Shown here: positions 1-8,604 of the stretch, piece by piece | Layout: each line of letters opens with the position of its first letter | Position numbering within the stretch: the first letter of the stretch is position 1 | From: RGIG6919 sp045531905 | GTDB taxonomy: Bacteria; Bacillota; Clostridia; Lachnospirales; Lachnospiraceae | NCBI GenBank assembly: GCA_045531905.1 | Contig: JAZSEY010000021.1 | Coordinates: 44,956 to 108,955 of the forward strand | DNA: 64,000 bases | Reading direction: 5' to 3' | Translations under genes and position numbers: made by a program | The notes under the pieces: generated by a model | Seen by the model: only the letters and a program-made list of their open reading frames with translations | The model's database searches: none | What the model was told of the DNA's origin: nothing

Positions 1-320
1 TACAGGGACCGCTGTTAGAACTCATTTCCGAGAAAAATGTGTGTGATAGTGATGATTATATATATGCAGTTTTGACAGATGAAACCATGCAATATGATGC
101 CATGAGAAGACTGCAGGAGGTCTATCCCAATACCATGAAGTTAGATTATGCAAATGTCAATCAGCATGGTGCAGCATCAGATGATATGTATGATACAGAG
201 AATAAAAGTTTCCAGGAATTGATGGGGGATTTTTACCAGTTGATTTTGGGGACTGAGCCGACGGACGAAGAATGGGCAATTCTAAATGACGTTGCCAGAG
301 AGGCAGGTGTATTAGAATGA
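1..320 (+). CDS. sbcD: Exonuclease SbcD, C-terminal fragment
   Basis: Open from the left edge (reading frame begins at base 3) to a TGA at 318-320; the start codon and the phosphoesterase core lie outside the window. What remains is about 105 residues of the C-terminal capping part, so the name rests mainly on context: the stop overlaps the ATG of sbcC by four bases (ATGA), the usual sbcDC arrangement. SbcD (Mre11-like) is the Mn-dependent nuclease subunit that works with the SbcC ATPase on hairpins and double-strand DNA ends in the cytoplasm. No catalytic motif can be checked here. Confidence 0.85.
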   Translation, partial: QGPLLELISEKNVCDSDDYIYAVLTDETMQYDAMRRLQEVYPNTMKLDYANVNQHGAASDDMYDTENKSFQELMGDFYQLILGTEPTDEEWAILNDVAREAGVLE

Positions 321-3300
321 AACCAATTAAATTAGTAATGAGTGCTTTTGGTCCATATGCAGGTGTGGAGGAAGTGGATTTTTCTAAGTTTGGTGAAAAT
401 GGTGTATTTCTGATTACCGGTGATACGGGAGCGGGAAAGACCATTATTTTTGATGCCATTGCCTTTGCTTTGTATGGGCGTACCAGTGGCAGTTCCAGAG
501 ATGTGAGTTCTTTGCGAAGTGATTTTGCTGAGCCGGATGCAGAGACCTATGTGGATTTTACATTTTCGCATAAGGGAAGAGAATATCGGGTAATACGAAC
601 ACCTCAGCATGAGCGTATGAAAAAACGTGGAGAAGGCACCTTGATTACCCAGGCGAAAGCAGATTTTTATCGAGAACCGGAACCACCAATCTCTAAGACC
701 ACTGAGGTTACAAAAGCCATAGAGGAATTGTTGCGAATTGATTTTGCACAGTTTAAACAAATTTCTATGATTGCACAGGGTGAGTTCAGAGAGGTCCTGG
801 AAGCAGATACCAATGAGCGCACCAAGATTTTACAGAAGATTTTTATGACTCAGGGCTACAGTAGAATGGCGGACATTTTAAAACGTCGTAGAGATCAGGC
901 AGAAGTAGCGCTGAGTGATTGCTATAAGAGTATTACACAGTATTTTGATGGTGTAGTATTTGCAGAGGATAGTCAATATGCAGATGCTATTCGTGATATG
1001 CAGGCTGCAGGGGACAAGACTAAAAATGATTATCAGGTTGATGAGAAAACGCAGGTATTAGAGAAACTGTTGCAAGAGGATGAAGCACGAAAAGACGAGG
1101 CGATAAAACAGGTTTCTGACAGACAGTCTATTTTAGAAAAAGCCACTCAGGATTACAATTTAGCTACCAGCGTGAAGGCAGCCTTTGATAGATTGGAACA
1201 GTTATTGGCGGAACAGGCAGAACTGCATGCAAAACAGGATGACATGAAGGCACAATCAGAAAAGGTGGTTTTGTGGAAAAAAGCAGTATATACCGTGGGG
1301 CCTGCCTATGATGCGTTGCAAAAAGAGATTTCAACAAAGGAACAGGTTGCCAAAGCAAAAGAAAACGCAGAGAAACAATTGCTGTCTGCCAAAGAACAGG
1401 TGCAGAAAGCGGAACAAGCATTTTTAACTGCAAAAGAACAGGAAGAACAAGCAAATGTTGCCCGTACGAATGCAGAGTTATTAAAACAGAAGGAAGATAA
1501 ATATGCTTTGCGGGACGAGTTGCTTGCAAAGCAGAAATCATATCAAGCTTCCATTGCTTCCTTGCAGGAGCGCATTGCAAATGGGCAAAACGAGATTCTT
1601 ATATTACAGCAACATATGAAAACTGCTGAGACCGAGATGGGCACCTTAAAAGATAGCGAAGTGAAACTGGCCACAGAAAAGGCGAAGCAGGATAAATTGT
1701 TGACCAAATGTGAGGCGTTAGCGTCTCTTTGCGATATAGAGATTCCGGAATATCAAGAATGTGAAAAAGTATATTTGGATGCACAAAAAACTCTGATGGA
1801 AAAGAGAGAAATTCACGACGAAAGTGTGCAAACTTATAACCATATGAGAACATTACTGGAAAATGCCAGAGCGGGCATTTTGGCAGCAGATTTGCAGGAG
1901 GGAGAATCATGTCCTGTTTGTGGTTCCATTCATCATCCAAATTTGGCGTCAATGCCAGAAGAGTCTGTTGATGAGGAAACTTTGAAACAGTGTGAACAAG
2001 CGATGCAGCTTGCCAATGCTTCCAGAGAACAAGCAAATGCTGTTGTTGTCAATGCAAAGACTGTTTTTGAAGAACGAGGAAAGCAACTGGACAAAAATAT
2101 TACCCAATTGCTAGGAGTATCAGAAGAGCATTTTGCACTTCGTTTTGAGCAGGCAAAGGTTGCCTTTGTGGAAATGAAAACAAAGAAACAAGAATATGTT
2201 ACGAGAATTCAACAACTGGAGCAGGATGCAACCAGACTGAAAGTGTTAGAACAGGATATTTTGGAGGATAGTAAAAAATTGACTGACTGCCAAGGACAGT
2301 TAGAAGAAGTGAAAAAGCAAAAGAGTGAGCAGGAGCAGGCTTTGGCCAGTGTGCAGGGGCAGTCGCAGAATTTTGCTGATTTGCAGTATAACAATCTGCA
2401 GGAAGCGCAGAAGGCTCGAATGGCATTGGAGACCGAGGCGGAAACAATCCTACAGAATATTAAAACTACGGAAAGTGCATATGCAAAGTCTAAAGAGAAT
2501 CTTTCTGCATGCAATGCCACTTTAAAAGAAGCGAGCAATACATTGAAGCAACAGGAAGACAAGGTTGCATTAGAACAGACAACATTCCGTCAGGTGTTGG
2601 AGGAGAATTCTTTTGAAAATGCCAATACCTTTTTGGCTCACCGTGTGGATGAGTTAAGGATTGTGGAATCGGAACAGCAATTGCAAGATTATCATCAAAA
2701 ATTGCATGCAAATGAAGTGCAACTTTTAGATGCGAAAAAGGCTTGCGAAGGAAAAACTTCTGTAAACATGGAGGAGATTAATCAGGCATATCAGAACGCG
2801 AAGCAGATGGCAGATGCAGCAAAGGAATTACTAACGAAGATTTCTCATCGTATAGAGGAGAATACAAGAACGCTTTCTAATATTCAACGTACCGCTAAAA
2901 AAGCTGGCAATGATATTCAGAAATTGAATACCTTGGAACACCTTTACTATCTTGTAAATGGTAAAATGAAAGGCAAGAATAAGACAACTTTTGAACAGTA
3001 TGTGCAGACGGCAGGCTTTGATGGTATTATTGCAGCAGCCAATCAACGTCTGGCACCTATGAGTGGTGGACAATATGTGCTCTATCGACATGAAGATGCC
3101 AATGACAAGGATGGTAAAAAAGCATTGTCATTAGATATCTTGGACCACTATACTGGAAAGAAGCGGTCGGTTACAACACTGTCTGGTGGAGAAAGTTTTA
3201 AGGCTTCGCTGAGTCTTGCCCTCGGTCTATCTGACCGAGTGACTGCCCGGGCAGGCGGTATCAGCGTAGATGCGCTATTTATCGATGAGGGATTTGGAAC

Positions 3301-3475
3301 CTTGGATGAGAAATCCTTAGACGATGCAATGGAAATGCTGATTTCTCTTTCTGACAGTAATAAGACAATCGGTATCATCAGCCATCGTGAAGAATTGATG
3401 GAAGTAATACCAAAGAAGTTAAACATTGTAAAAACACTGGATGGAAGTAAGGTTGAGATTGAGTTGGGAGAGTGA
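317..3475 (+). CDS. sbcC: Exonuclease subunit SbcC (Rad50-like ATPase)
   Basis: A 1052-residue SMC-like ATPase, of normal SbcC length. Walker A GDTGAGKT is at residues 35-42, the zinc hook CPVCG at about 532-536 between two long coiled coils rich in Glu, Lys and Gln, the ABC signature LSGGES near 955-960, and Walker B FIDEGFGTLD with D990-E991. Family knowledge: two SbcC chains dimerise through the zinc hook and drive SbcD to open and degrade DNA hairpins and blocked ends. Translationally coupled to sbcD by a four-base overlap. Intact, with nothing missing among the key motifs. Confidence 0.97.
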   Translation: MKPIKLVMSAFGPYAGVEEVDFSKFGENGVFLITGDTGAGKTIIFDAIAFALYGRTSGSSRDVSSLRSDFAEPDAETYVDFTFSHKGREYRVIRTPQHERMKKRGEGTLITQAKADFYREPEPPISKTTEVTKAIEELLRIDFAQFKQISMIAQGEFREVLEADTNERTKILQKIFMTQGYSRMADILKRRRDQAEVALSDCYKSITQYFDGVVFAEDSQYADAIRDMQAAGDKTKNDYQVDEKTQVLEKLLQEDEARKDEAIKQVSDRQSILEKATQDYNLATSVKAAFDRLEQLLAEQAELHAKQDDMKAQSEKVVLWKKAVYTVGPAYDALQKEISTKEQVAKAKENAEKQLLSAKEQVQKAEQAFLTAKEQEEQANVARTNAELLKQKEDKYALRDELLAKQKSYQASIASLQERIANGQNEILILQQHMKTAETEMGTLKDSEVKLATEKAKQDKLLTKCEALASLCDIEIPEYQECEKVYLDAQKTLMEKREIHDESVQTYNHMRTLLENARAGILAADLQEGESCPVCGSIHHPNLASMPEESVDEETLKQCEQAMQLANASREQANAVVVNAKTVFEERGKQLDKNITQLLGVSEEHFALRFEQAKVAFVEMKTKKQEYVTRIQQLEQDATRLKVLEQDILEDSKKLTDCQGQLEEVKKQKSEQEQALASVQGQSQNFADLQYNNLQEAQKARMALETEAETILQNIKTTESAYAKSKENLSACNATLKEASNTLKQQEDKVALEQTTFRQVLEENSFENANTFLAHRVDELRIVESEQQLQDYHQKLHANEVQLLDAKKACEGKTSVNMEEINQAYQNAKQMADAAKELLTKISHRIEENTRTLSNIQRTAKKAGNDIQKLNTLEHLYYLVNGKMKGKNKTTFEQYVQTAGFDGIIAAANQRLAPMSGGQYVLYRHEDANDKDGKKALSLDILDHYTGKKRSVTTLSGGESFKASLSLALGLSDRVTARAGGISVDALFIDEGFGTLDEKSLDDAMEMLISLSDSNKTIGIISHREELMEVIPKKLNIVKTLDGSKVEIELGE

Positions 3476-3479
3476 AATT

Positions 3480-3803
3480 GTGATTATTAGTGAACGTATT
3501 TTTTTATATATTCATGAAAAGGGAATGACACAAAAAGAGTTTTCTAAGCTTACGGGTATTTCCCAAAGTACTATTAGTGATTGGAAAACCAAGAAAACCA
3601 ATCCGGCTGCAGACAAGATTATGTGCATATGTGAGGTGCTTCATGTCTCGCCACAGGAACTGTTAACAGGTTCGGAGCAGGATTATATTTTGGTGAATAA
3701 GAATTCTAAGGAGTATACCTTGATAGAGAATTATGAAAAGTTTGATGAAGAGAATCGATTACGGTTGTTATCATATATGAAAGGTTTGGATACTAATAAA
3801 TGA
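3480..3803 (+). CDS. XRE-family HTH regulator
   Basis: Small (107 aa) DNA-binding protein. The N-terminal half is a Cro/CI-type helix-turn-helix: MTQKEFSKLTG, then SQSTISDWKTKKTNP, then a helix ending near SPQELL. The C-terminal third is a short acidic and basic tail without a recognised ligand domain. I prefer the GTG at 3480, four bases after the sbcC stop, because GGGAG lies just upstream; an ATG at 3441 would overlap sbcC by 35 bases and add residues that do not look like an XRE N-terminus. A hairpin terminator follows. Target unknown; possibly the sbcDC operon or the next gene. Confidence 0.85.
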   Translation: MIISERIFLYIHEKGMTQKEFSKLTGISQSTISDWKTKKTNPAADKIMCICEVLHVSPQELLTGSEQDYILVNKNSKEYTLIENYEKFDEENRLRLLSYMKGLDTNK

Positions 3804-3858
3804 TATGATAAAAATAATTTGACAACTTTGTCGGAATGTGATAGACTAATCGTAATAC

Positions 3859-3893
3859 AAAACATTGCATGTCGAGAGACATGCATTGTTTTT
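3859..3893 (+). terminator. Hairpin terminator after the XRE gene
   Basis: An eight-base perfect stem TGCATGTC/GACATGCA with loop GAGA (3866-3885) is extended by AAAACA/TGTTTT after one mismatch and ends in a run of T. It is A-rich on one side and T-rich on the other, so it may work in both directions. Confidence 0.7.
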
Positions 3894-3938
3894 GATACAA
3901 GAATACGTATATACGTATTAAAAGGAGGAATTATCATA

Positions 3939-5108
3939 ATGGTATTTCAAATTAAGCAATGTTTTACGGATTATGCAAAGCGTATGATGATTTATGCATT
4001 ACGGGTTGGTGTTATACATTTTGCTACTATGTTCGGTGGTAATTGCAAGGAACATAATCAAATCAGTTGTGTTAGAGAAGACAGTTTTTTGTACAATGTG
4101 CAGAATGCAACGAGAGCATTTGAAAACTTCTATCATGAACAGGTTGCGTTAGATAAAAATCGTATTCAGAATTATTGTCTGTTTGATGATTTATTTATGA
4201 GAAGAGTTTTGGCGGATAATACTAAGTTAGTAGAATTTATGCTGCGGATTATTCTTTCGGATGAGAATTTGCATCTTGTATATTCTGAGACACAAAAGGA
4301 TGTGGTGAGCCTTCTTGGCCATTCGGTGCGCCTGGATGTGTTTGCAAAAGATGATAAGAATCAGCTTTATGGAATTGAAGTGCAACGAGATGTGGAAGGG
4401 GCGGATGAGCATCGGGCCAGATATCACAGTAGTATGATTGATGTTAATTCTTTAAGGAGACAGCAACCATTTCAGACATTACCTAATGTTACTAATATAT
4501 TTATAACAGAACGAGATGTGTTGAAGGGTGGTTTGCCTATTTATCATATTAGACGTGTCATAGATGAGAATGGAGAAGAATTTGTTGATGGAGCAGAGAT
4601 AATATACGTAAATGGTGAGATAAAGTCAGATTCACCATTAGGAAGGATGATGCATGATTTCTCGTGTGTTGATCCTAAGGATATGTATTATGAGTTTATA
4701 GCAGAGGCAGTAGAACGTTACAAGAATAATGATAAGGAGGAGCAGGCTATGGTGAGTGATTTGGAACAGTACAAAAGGGATATTGCTTATTATGCTGAGC
4801 GAGTTGGCTTGGCAAAGGGATGGCATGAAGGAAAAACAGAAGGAAAAGCAGAAGGAAAAGCAGAAGGAAAAGCAGAAGGTAGAGCAGAAGGTAGAGCAGA
4901 GGGAATTCGAGAAGGGCAGTTGATGGCTATGATACGTATGATATGTAAGAAAATTCAAAACAATAAGAGTGTTGAAATGATAGCTGAAGAAATGGAAGAA
5001 ACTCTTGACATTGTTAGGATAATTTACAATGTAGCCATCACTTGTGCACCTGATTTTGATGAAGGGAAAATATACCGATTATTATCCGGAGAAGAAAGTG
5101 GTATATAG
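3939..5108 (+). CDS. Rpn/PD-(D/E)XK nuclease family protein with EG(K/R)AEG tail
   Basis: A 389-residue protein of the Rpn / PDDEXK_2 transposase-like nuclease type. The core has LDVFAKDDK...YGIEVQ, giving D133 and E147-x-Q149, a PD-(D/E)XK-like active site. Upstream is the family-typical FLYNVQNATRAF and LFMRRVLAD region. Residues about 293-326 are a charged repeat (EGKAEG, then EGRAEG) followed by a small helical C-terminus. Start chosen at the ATG with AAAGGAGG at 3921-3928; the frame is open 40 codons further up but without a binding site. Family knowledge: Rpn proteins promote RecA-independent recombination; many are multicopy and length-variable. No transposon ends were seen, so mobility is not shown. 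Confidence 0.85.
   Translation: MVFQIKQCFTDYAKRMMIYALRVGVIHFATMFGGNCKEHNQISCVREDSFLYNVQNATRAFENFYHEQVALDKNRIQNYCLFDDLFMRRVLADNTKLVEFMLRIILSDENLHLVYSETQKDVVSLLGHSVRLDVFAKDDKNQLYGIEVQRDVEGADEHRARYHSSMIDVNSLRRQQPFQTLPNVTNIFITERDVLKGGLPIYHIRRVIDENGEEFVDGAEIIYVNGEIKSDSPLGRMMHDFSCVDPKDMYYEFIAEAVERYKNNDKEEQAMVSDLEQYKRDIAYYAERVGLAKGWHEGKTEGKAEGKAEGKAEGRAEGRAEGIREGQLMAMIRMICKKIQNNKSVEMIAEEMEETLDIVRIIYNVAITCAPDFDEGKIYRLLSGEESGI
4828..4905 (+). repeat. In-gene tandem repeat (GAAGGAAAAGCA units)
   Basis: About six 12-base units encode E-G-K-A or E-G-R-A at the C-terminal side of the Rpn-like nuclease. Four units carry AAAAGC and the later ones TAGAGC, so the array looks as if it grew by duplication. Being in frame and near-identical, it can change length by slippage without disrupting the gene. 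Confidence 0.85.
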
Positions 5109-5211
5109 AGGCAATATTTCATTGGTAAAGAGAAAACTTTGTTTGCATAATCCATCACCATATAATATACTGAATTAGATGCAAAAGATGAATTTTGAAA
5201 GGATAAGGGTT

Positions 5212-6876
5212 ATGAAGATTAGTAAACAAAGAATTCTGATGAGCGTTCTCGTGGCGCTATTCATTGTGTTGGTGGCAATTACCTATAACACACCAGGGCA
5301 GGTGGAAGATATCACGACGTACACACCGAATGTTTATGCAACAGCATGGGCATTGTTGCCACCGGTGATTGCCATTGTACTGGCGTTACTTACAAAGGAA
5401 GTGTATTCTTCGCTTTTTGTAGGAATTCTCACTGGAGGTTTGCTGTATGCGAACTTCAATTTAGAGTTTATGATGAATACGATTTTCTTCCATAGCAGTG
5501 ATGCTGGTGGTGGTATGGTAACAAAATTGGCTGATGCGTGGAATGTTGGTATTCTGATTTTCTTAGTTGTATTAGGTATTTTGGTTGCATTGATGAATAA
5601 AGCAGGTGGTTCTGCCGCATTTGGTAACTGGGCATCTAAGAGAATTAAGAATCGTGTGGGTGCACAGCTTGCAACTATGGCACTTGGTGTCTTGATTTTC
5701 GTGGATGATTATTTCAACTGTTTAACTGTTGGAAATGTTATGCGTCCGGTAACAGATACCCATAAGGTATCAAGAGCCAAATTGTCGTATATTATAGATG
5801 CGACCGCAGCTCCTATATGTATTATTGCACCAATTAGTTCTTGGGCAGCGGCAGTTACTTCATCTGTTCCAGAAGGTGCAGGTATCAATGGGTTTACTAC
5901 ATTTTTGAAGACCATTCCTAGTAACTATTATGCGTTATTCTCGCTAATTGCTTTAGTATTCTTTATTGTAACTAAGACTGATTTTGGACCAATGAAGAAG
6001 CATGAGCAGAATGCATTGAGTGGTGATTTATATACCACACCTGAGCGTCCATTTGCAGATGCAAAAACAGAAAGCATTAGTACAAAGGGAAAAGTGATTG
6101 ATTTGATTTTGCCAGTGGCAGTTTTGATTGTAGCTTGCGTGATTTCAATGATTTATACAGGTGGCTTCTTTGAAGGCGAGACTTTTGTGGATGCGTTTGC
6201 TAATTCGGATGCATCTATGAGTTTGGTTATGGGTTCCTTTGTGGCTTTGATGTTTACGTTTGTATTTTATATGTTTAGAGAAGTGATGACATTTGGTGAG
6301 TTTATGGAGTGTATCCCGGAAGGCTTTAAGGCGATGGTATCTCCAATTTTGATTTTGACATTTGCATGGACCTTGTCAGGTATGACAGGAATTCTTGGCG
6401 CAGACGTGTATGTAGCGGAATTGGTAGAAGGTTCGGCTACTGGATTACAGATGATGCTTCCTGCTATTATCTTCCTGGTAGCAGTAGGACTTGCATTTGC
6501 CACAGGTACATCATGGGGAACTTTTGGTATTTTGATACCTATTGTATTAGGCGTATTTAGTAGTGGAGATATGATGGTTATTTCTATTGCTGCCTGTCTT
6601 GCAGGTGCTGTTTGTGGTGACCATTGTTCACCTATTTCAGATACTACGATTTTGGCTTCGGCAGGTGGTCAGTGTCATCATGTAAATCATGTATCTACTC
6701 AGCTTCCATATGCTATCATGGTTGCAATTGTATCCTTCTTTGCATATGTTGTAGCAGGTTTTACAAGTAATGTATGGGCAGGCTTAGTTGTAGGTTTGGT
6801 TATTTTGATGATTGTTCTGTTTGTAATCAAGGCTCTGAATAAAAAGGATATGCCAAAGGAACAAGGAGCTAATTAA
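5212..6876 (+). CDS. Na+/H+ antiporter, NhaC family
   Basis: Integral membrane protein of about 554 residues with roughly 11-13 hydrophobic segments. Features of the NhaC/COG1757 family: an N-terminal helix, WALLPPVIAIVLALLTKEV, the central FVDDYFNCLTVG motif with paired Asp, and CGDHCSPISDTT near the C-terminal third. Role by family: sodium- or organic-acid-coupled antiport across the cell membrane; the substrate cannot be read from sequence. Start taken as ATG 5212 behind AAAGGATAAGGG; the frame is open from 5179 without a binding site. The next gene starts two bases after the stop, so both are probably cotranscribed. Confidence 0.9.
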   Translation: MKISKQRILMSVLVALFIVLVAITYNTPGQVEDITTYTPNVYATAWALLPPVIAIVLALLTKEVYSSLFVGILTGGLLYANFNLEFMMNTIFFHSSDAGGGMVTKLADAWNVGILIFLVVLGILVALMNKAGGSAAFGNWASKRIKNRVGAQLATMALGVLIFVDDYFNCLTVGNVMRPVTDTHKVSRAKLSYIIDATAAPICIIAPISSWAAAVTSSVPEGAGINGFTTFLKTIPSNYYALFSLIALVFFIVTKTDFGPMKKHEQNALSGDLYTTPERPFADAKTESISTKGKVIDLILPVAVLIVACVISMIYTGGFFEGETFVDAFANSDASMSLVMGSFVALMFTFVFYMFREVMTFGEFMECIPEGFKAMVSPILILTFAWTLSGMTGILGADVYVAELVEGSATGLQMMLPAIIFLVAVGLAFATGTSWGTFGILIPIVLGVFSSGDMMVISIAACLAGAVCGDHCSPISDTTILASAGGQCHHVNHVSTQLPYAIMVAIVSFFAYVVAGFTSNVWAGLVVGLVILMIVLFVIKALNKKDMPKEQGAN

Positions 6877-6878
6877 CT

Positions 6879-7778
6879 ATGCATAATAAAAGGTTGCTTG
6901 CAAATATAGCATTGCTACTCACTGCATTTATATGGGGTAGCACCTTTGTAGCACAAAGTGTAGGAATGGACCATGTTGGTCCATTCACCTTTTTATGGAC
7001 ACGTAGCTTTATTGGTGCAGCTGCTTTATTGCCAGTGATAGCTGTATTGGACAGAATTAAAAAGAAAAATGGAACATATATTAGTAATACACCTGAACGG
7101 ACAAAACAGCTCATCATAGGAGGAATCTGTTGTGGTATTGCGCTTTGTGTGGCCAGTGCATTTCAGCAGATTGGTATTCAATATACCTCCGTGGGCAATG
7201 CGGGATTTATTACTTCAATGTATATGATTTTGGTGCCTATCTTGAGCATGTTTTTAGGCAAAAAAGTCAAAGCAAAAATATGGCTTTGCGTAGTGATATC
7301 AGCATTTGGAATTTATTTTTTGAGTGTGTCAGATTCATTGACCATTGGAAAAGGTGATTTGCTGGTTGGTGTATGTGCCATCTTTTTTGCTATTCAAATT
7401 ATGGTAATCGATTACTATTCTCCGAAGGTAGATGGAGTGAAACTATCCTGCCTCCAGTTTTTGGTAACAGGCGTGTTATCCTTAATTGCGGCATTAATTT
7501 ATGAAGGTTGTGATTGGAGCGCAATCCTGTCAGCGATAGTTCCAATTCTATATGCAGGTTTGTTATCCAGTGGAGTAGCATACACTTTACAGATTGTGGC
7601 GCAAAAATATACTGAGCCAACAGTGGCAACCCTCTTTATGAGTTTGGAGTCGGTATTTTCCTTGTTGGGAGGAATCGTTATTTTAAAACAGATTCCTACG
7701 GGCAGAGAGTTGTTTGGTTGTGCTTTGGTGTTTTCTGCGGTTTTGATGTCGCAGATTAGTTTGCCTAAGAAATCATAA
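6879..7778 (+). CDS. DMT-superfamily permease (EamA type)
   Basis: Ten predicted transmembrane helices in 299 residues, built from two EamA repeats. The N-terminal LLTAFIWGSTFVAQSVGMDHVGPF and GIQYTSVGNAGFITSMYMILVPILS are typical of the RhaT/YdcZ-like drug/metabolite transporters. The substrate is not predictable; family members export amino acids, metabolites or drugs. It follows the NhaC gene with only two bases between, with GGAG upstream inside that gene's end. A short methyltransferase gene follows after 25 bases. Confidence 0.88.
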   Translation: MHNKRLLANIALLLTAFIWGSTFVAQSVGMDHVGPFTFLWTRSFIGAAALLPVIAVLDRIKKKNGTYISNTPERTKQLIIGGICCGIALCVASAFQQIGIQYTSVGNAGFITSMYMILVPILSMFLGKKVKAKIWLCVVISAFGIYFLSVSDSLTIGKGDLLVGVCAIFFAIQIMVIDYYSPKVDGVKLSCLQFLVTGVLSLIAALIYEGCDWSAILSAIVPILYAGLLSSGVAYTLQIVAQKYTEPTVATLFMSLESVFSLLGGIVILKQIPTGRELFGCALVFSAVLMSQISLPKKS

Positions 7779-7803
7779 CTATGAAGTAAAGAAGGAAAAG
7801 TAC

Positions 7804-8451
7804 ATGAAAAAGCGCATTGGGAAACAACAGCATTTTCAAAATGAAGAGTCTTACGAAGGATTTCTGGGAATTGAAAGCGAACAGGTGGTGCACAATAATC
7901 GTTATAATGATGAATATCATCGCTATGAGCCAAGTAGCTATGAAGGGTTAGAATGTGCATTTGATGCATTGGAAAAAGAGATAAAATCAGGTGCTAGGTT
8001 TGTGGATTTTGGTTGTGGAAAAGGACGTGTTCTATTTTACGCATACCAAAGATTTCAAATTCCAGTGTGTGGCATAGAGGTAGATGAAGAGATTCTGGAT
8101 ATTGCCAAAGAAAACAGACAACATTTTTTAAAAAGGTTTAAGGGAAAAGTGGATGATATAGAATTGGTATTGCAGAAGGCAGAGGATTATTTGGTTCGTC
8201 CTTCGGATGCATATTTTTACTTTTTTAATCCTTTTAGTATTCCCGTTTTTGAAACAGTATTGGATAACATCATTGAAAGTGTGAAGTCTCATCCGAGACA
8301 GGTTTATATCATGATGTACTATGCGAATACTGAGTATCAAAATTGCATGAAGAAGAAGTTATTTCAACTTTACCAGATTATAAAATTGCCGGCATACGAC
8401 AAAGATTCTTTAGAAAAAATGATTATTTATATGTATCCTATGGAGAAATAG
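7804..8451 (+). CDS. Class I SAM-dependent methyltransferase
   Basis: A 215-residue protein with the SAM-binding motif I FVDFGCGKGRVLFYA, a motif II acidic residue in GIEVDEEIL, and FFNPFS in the region of motif IV. It is a single Rossmann-type domain without an obvious target-recognition part, so the acceptor (small molecule, protein or nucleic acid) is unknown. Start ATG 7804 is preceded by AGAAGG. It is the last gene of the antiporter-permease group and ends just before a terminator. Confidence 0.85.
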   Translation: MKKRIGKQQHFQNEESYEGFLGIESEQVVHNNRYNDEYHRYEPSSYEGLECAFDALEKEIKSGARFVDFGCGKGRVLFYAYQRFQIPVCGIEVDEEILDIAKENRQHFLKRFKGKVDDIELVLQKAEDYLVRPSDAYFYFFNPFSIPVFETVLDNIIESVKSHPRQVYIMMYYANTEYQNCMKKKLFQLYQIIKLPAYDKDSLEKMIIYMYPMEK

Positions 8452-8455
8452 ACAT

Positions 8456-8478
8456 AAGGGAGCTTAGGCTCCTTTTTT
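8456..8478 (+). terminator. Rho-independent terminator
   Basis: Stem GGAGC/GCTCC with loop TTAG followed by six T, directly after the methyltransferase stop codon. It separates the transport group from the ribose operon. Confidence 0.8.
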
Positions 8479-8514
8479 CTTTGTCGAAAAAGACAATTAT
8501 TTTGGAAAAAACTG

Positions 8515-8566
8515 TTGACATATACTGTGCAGATGTTATAATGAGAATATCATGAAACGGGTTTCA
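8515..8566 (+). promoter_or_regulatory. Promoter and LacI-type operator of the ribose operon
   Basis: Perfect -35 TTGACA (8515-8520) and -10 TATAAT (8537-8542) are separated by 16 bases. Eleven bases downstream lies TGAAACGGGTTTCA (8553-8566), a near-perfect palindrome of the LacI/GalR operator type, placed where a bound repressor would block initiation. The regulator gene starts 38 bases later, so autorepression is the natural reading. Confidence 0.85.
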
Positions 8567-8604
8567 AAAGTAAATATAAACAATTGTGGACAGGGGGGAT
8601 GTGC

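Noticed and set aside
3939..5108. Insertion sequence at the Rpn-like gene
   Set aside because: No terminal inverted repeats or target duplication seen; the nearby hairpin at 3859-3893 is a terminator.
7130..7357. Overlapping open frames on either strand inside the DMT, ribosomal and ribose genes
   Set aside because: They are out-of-frame shadows of well-supported genes and show no family features of their own.
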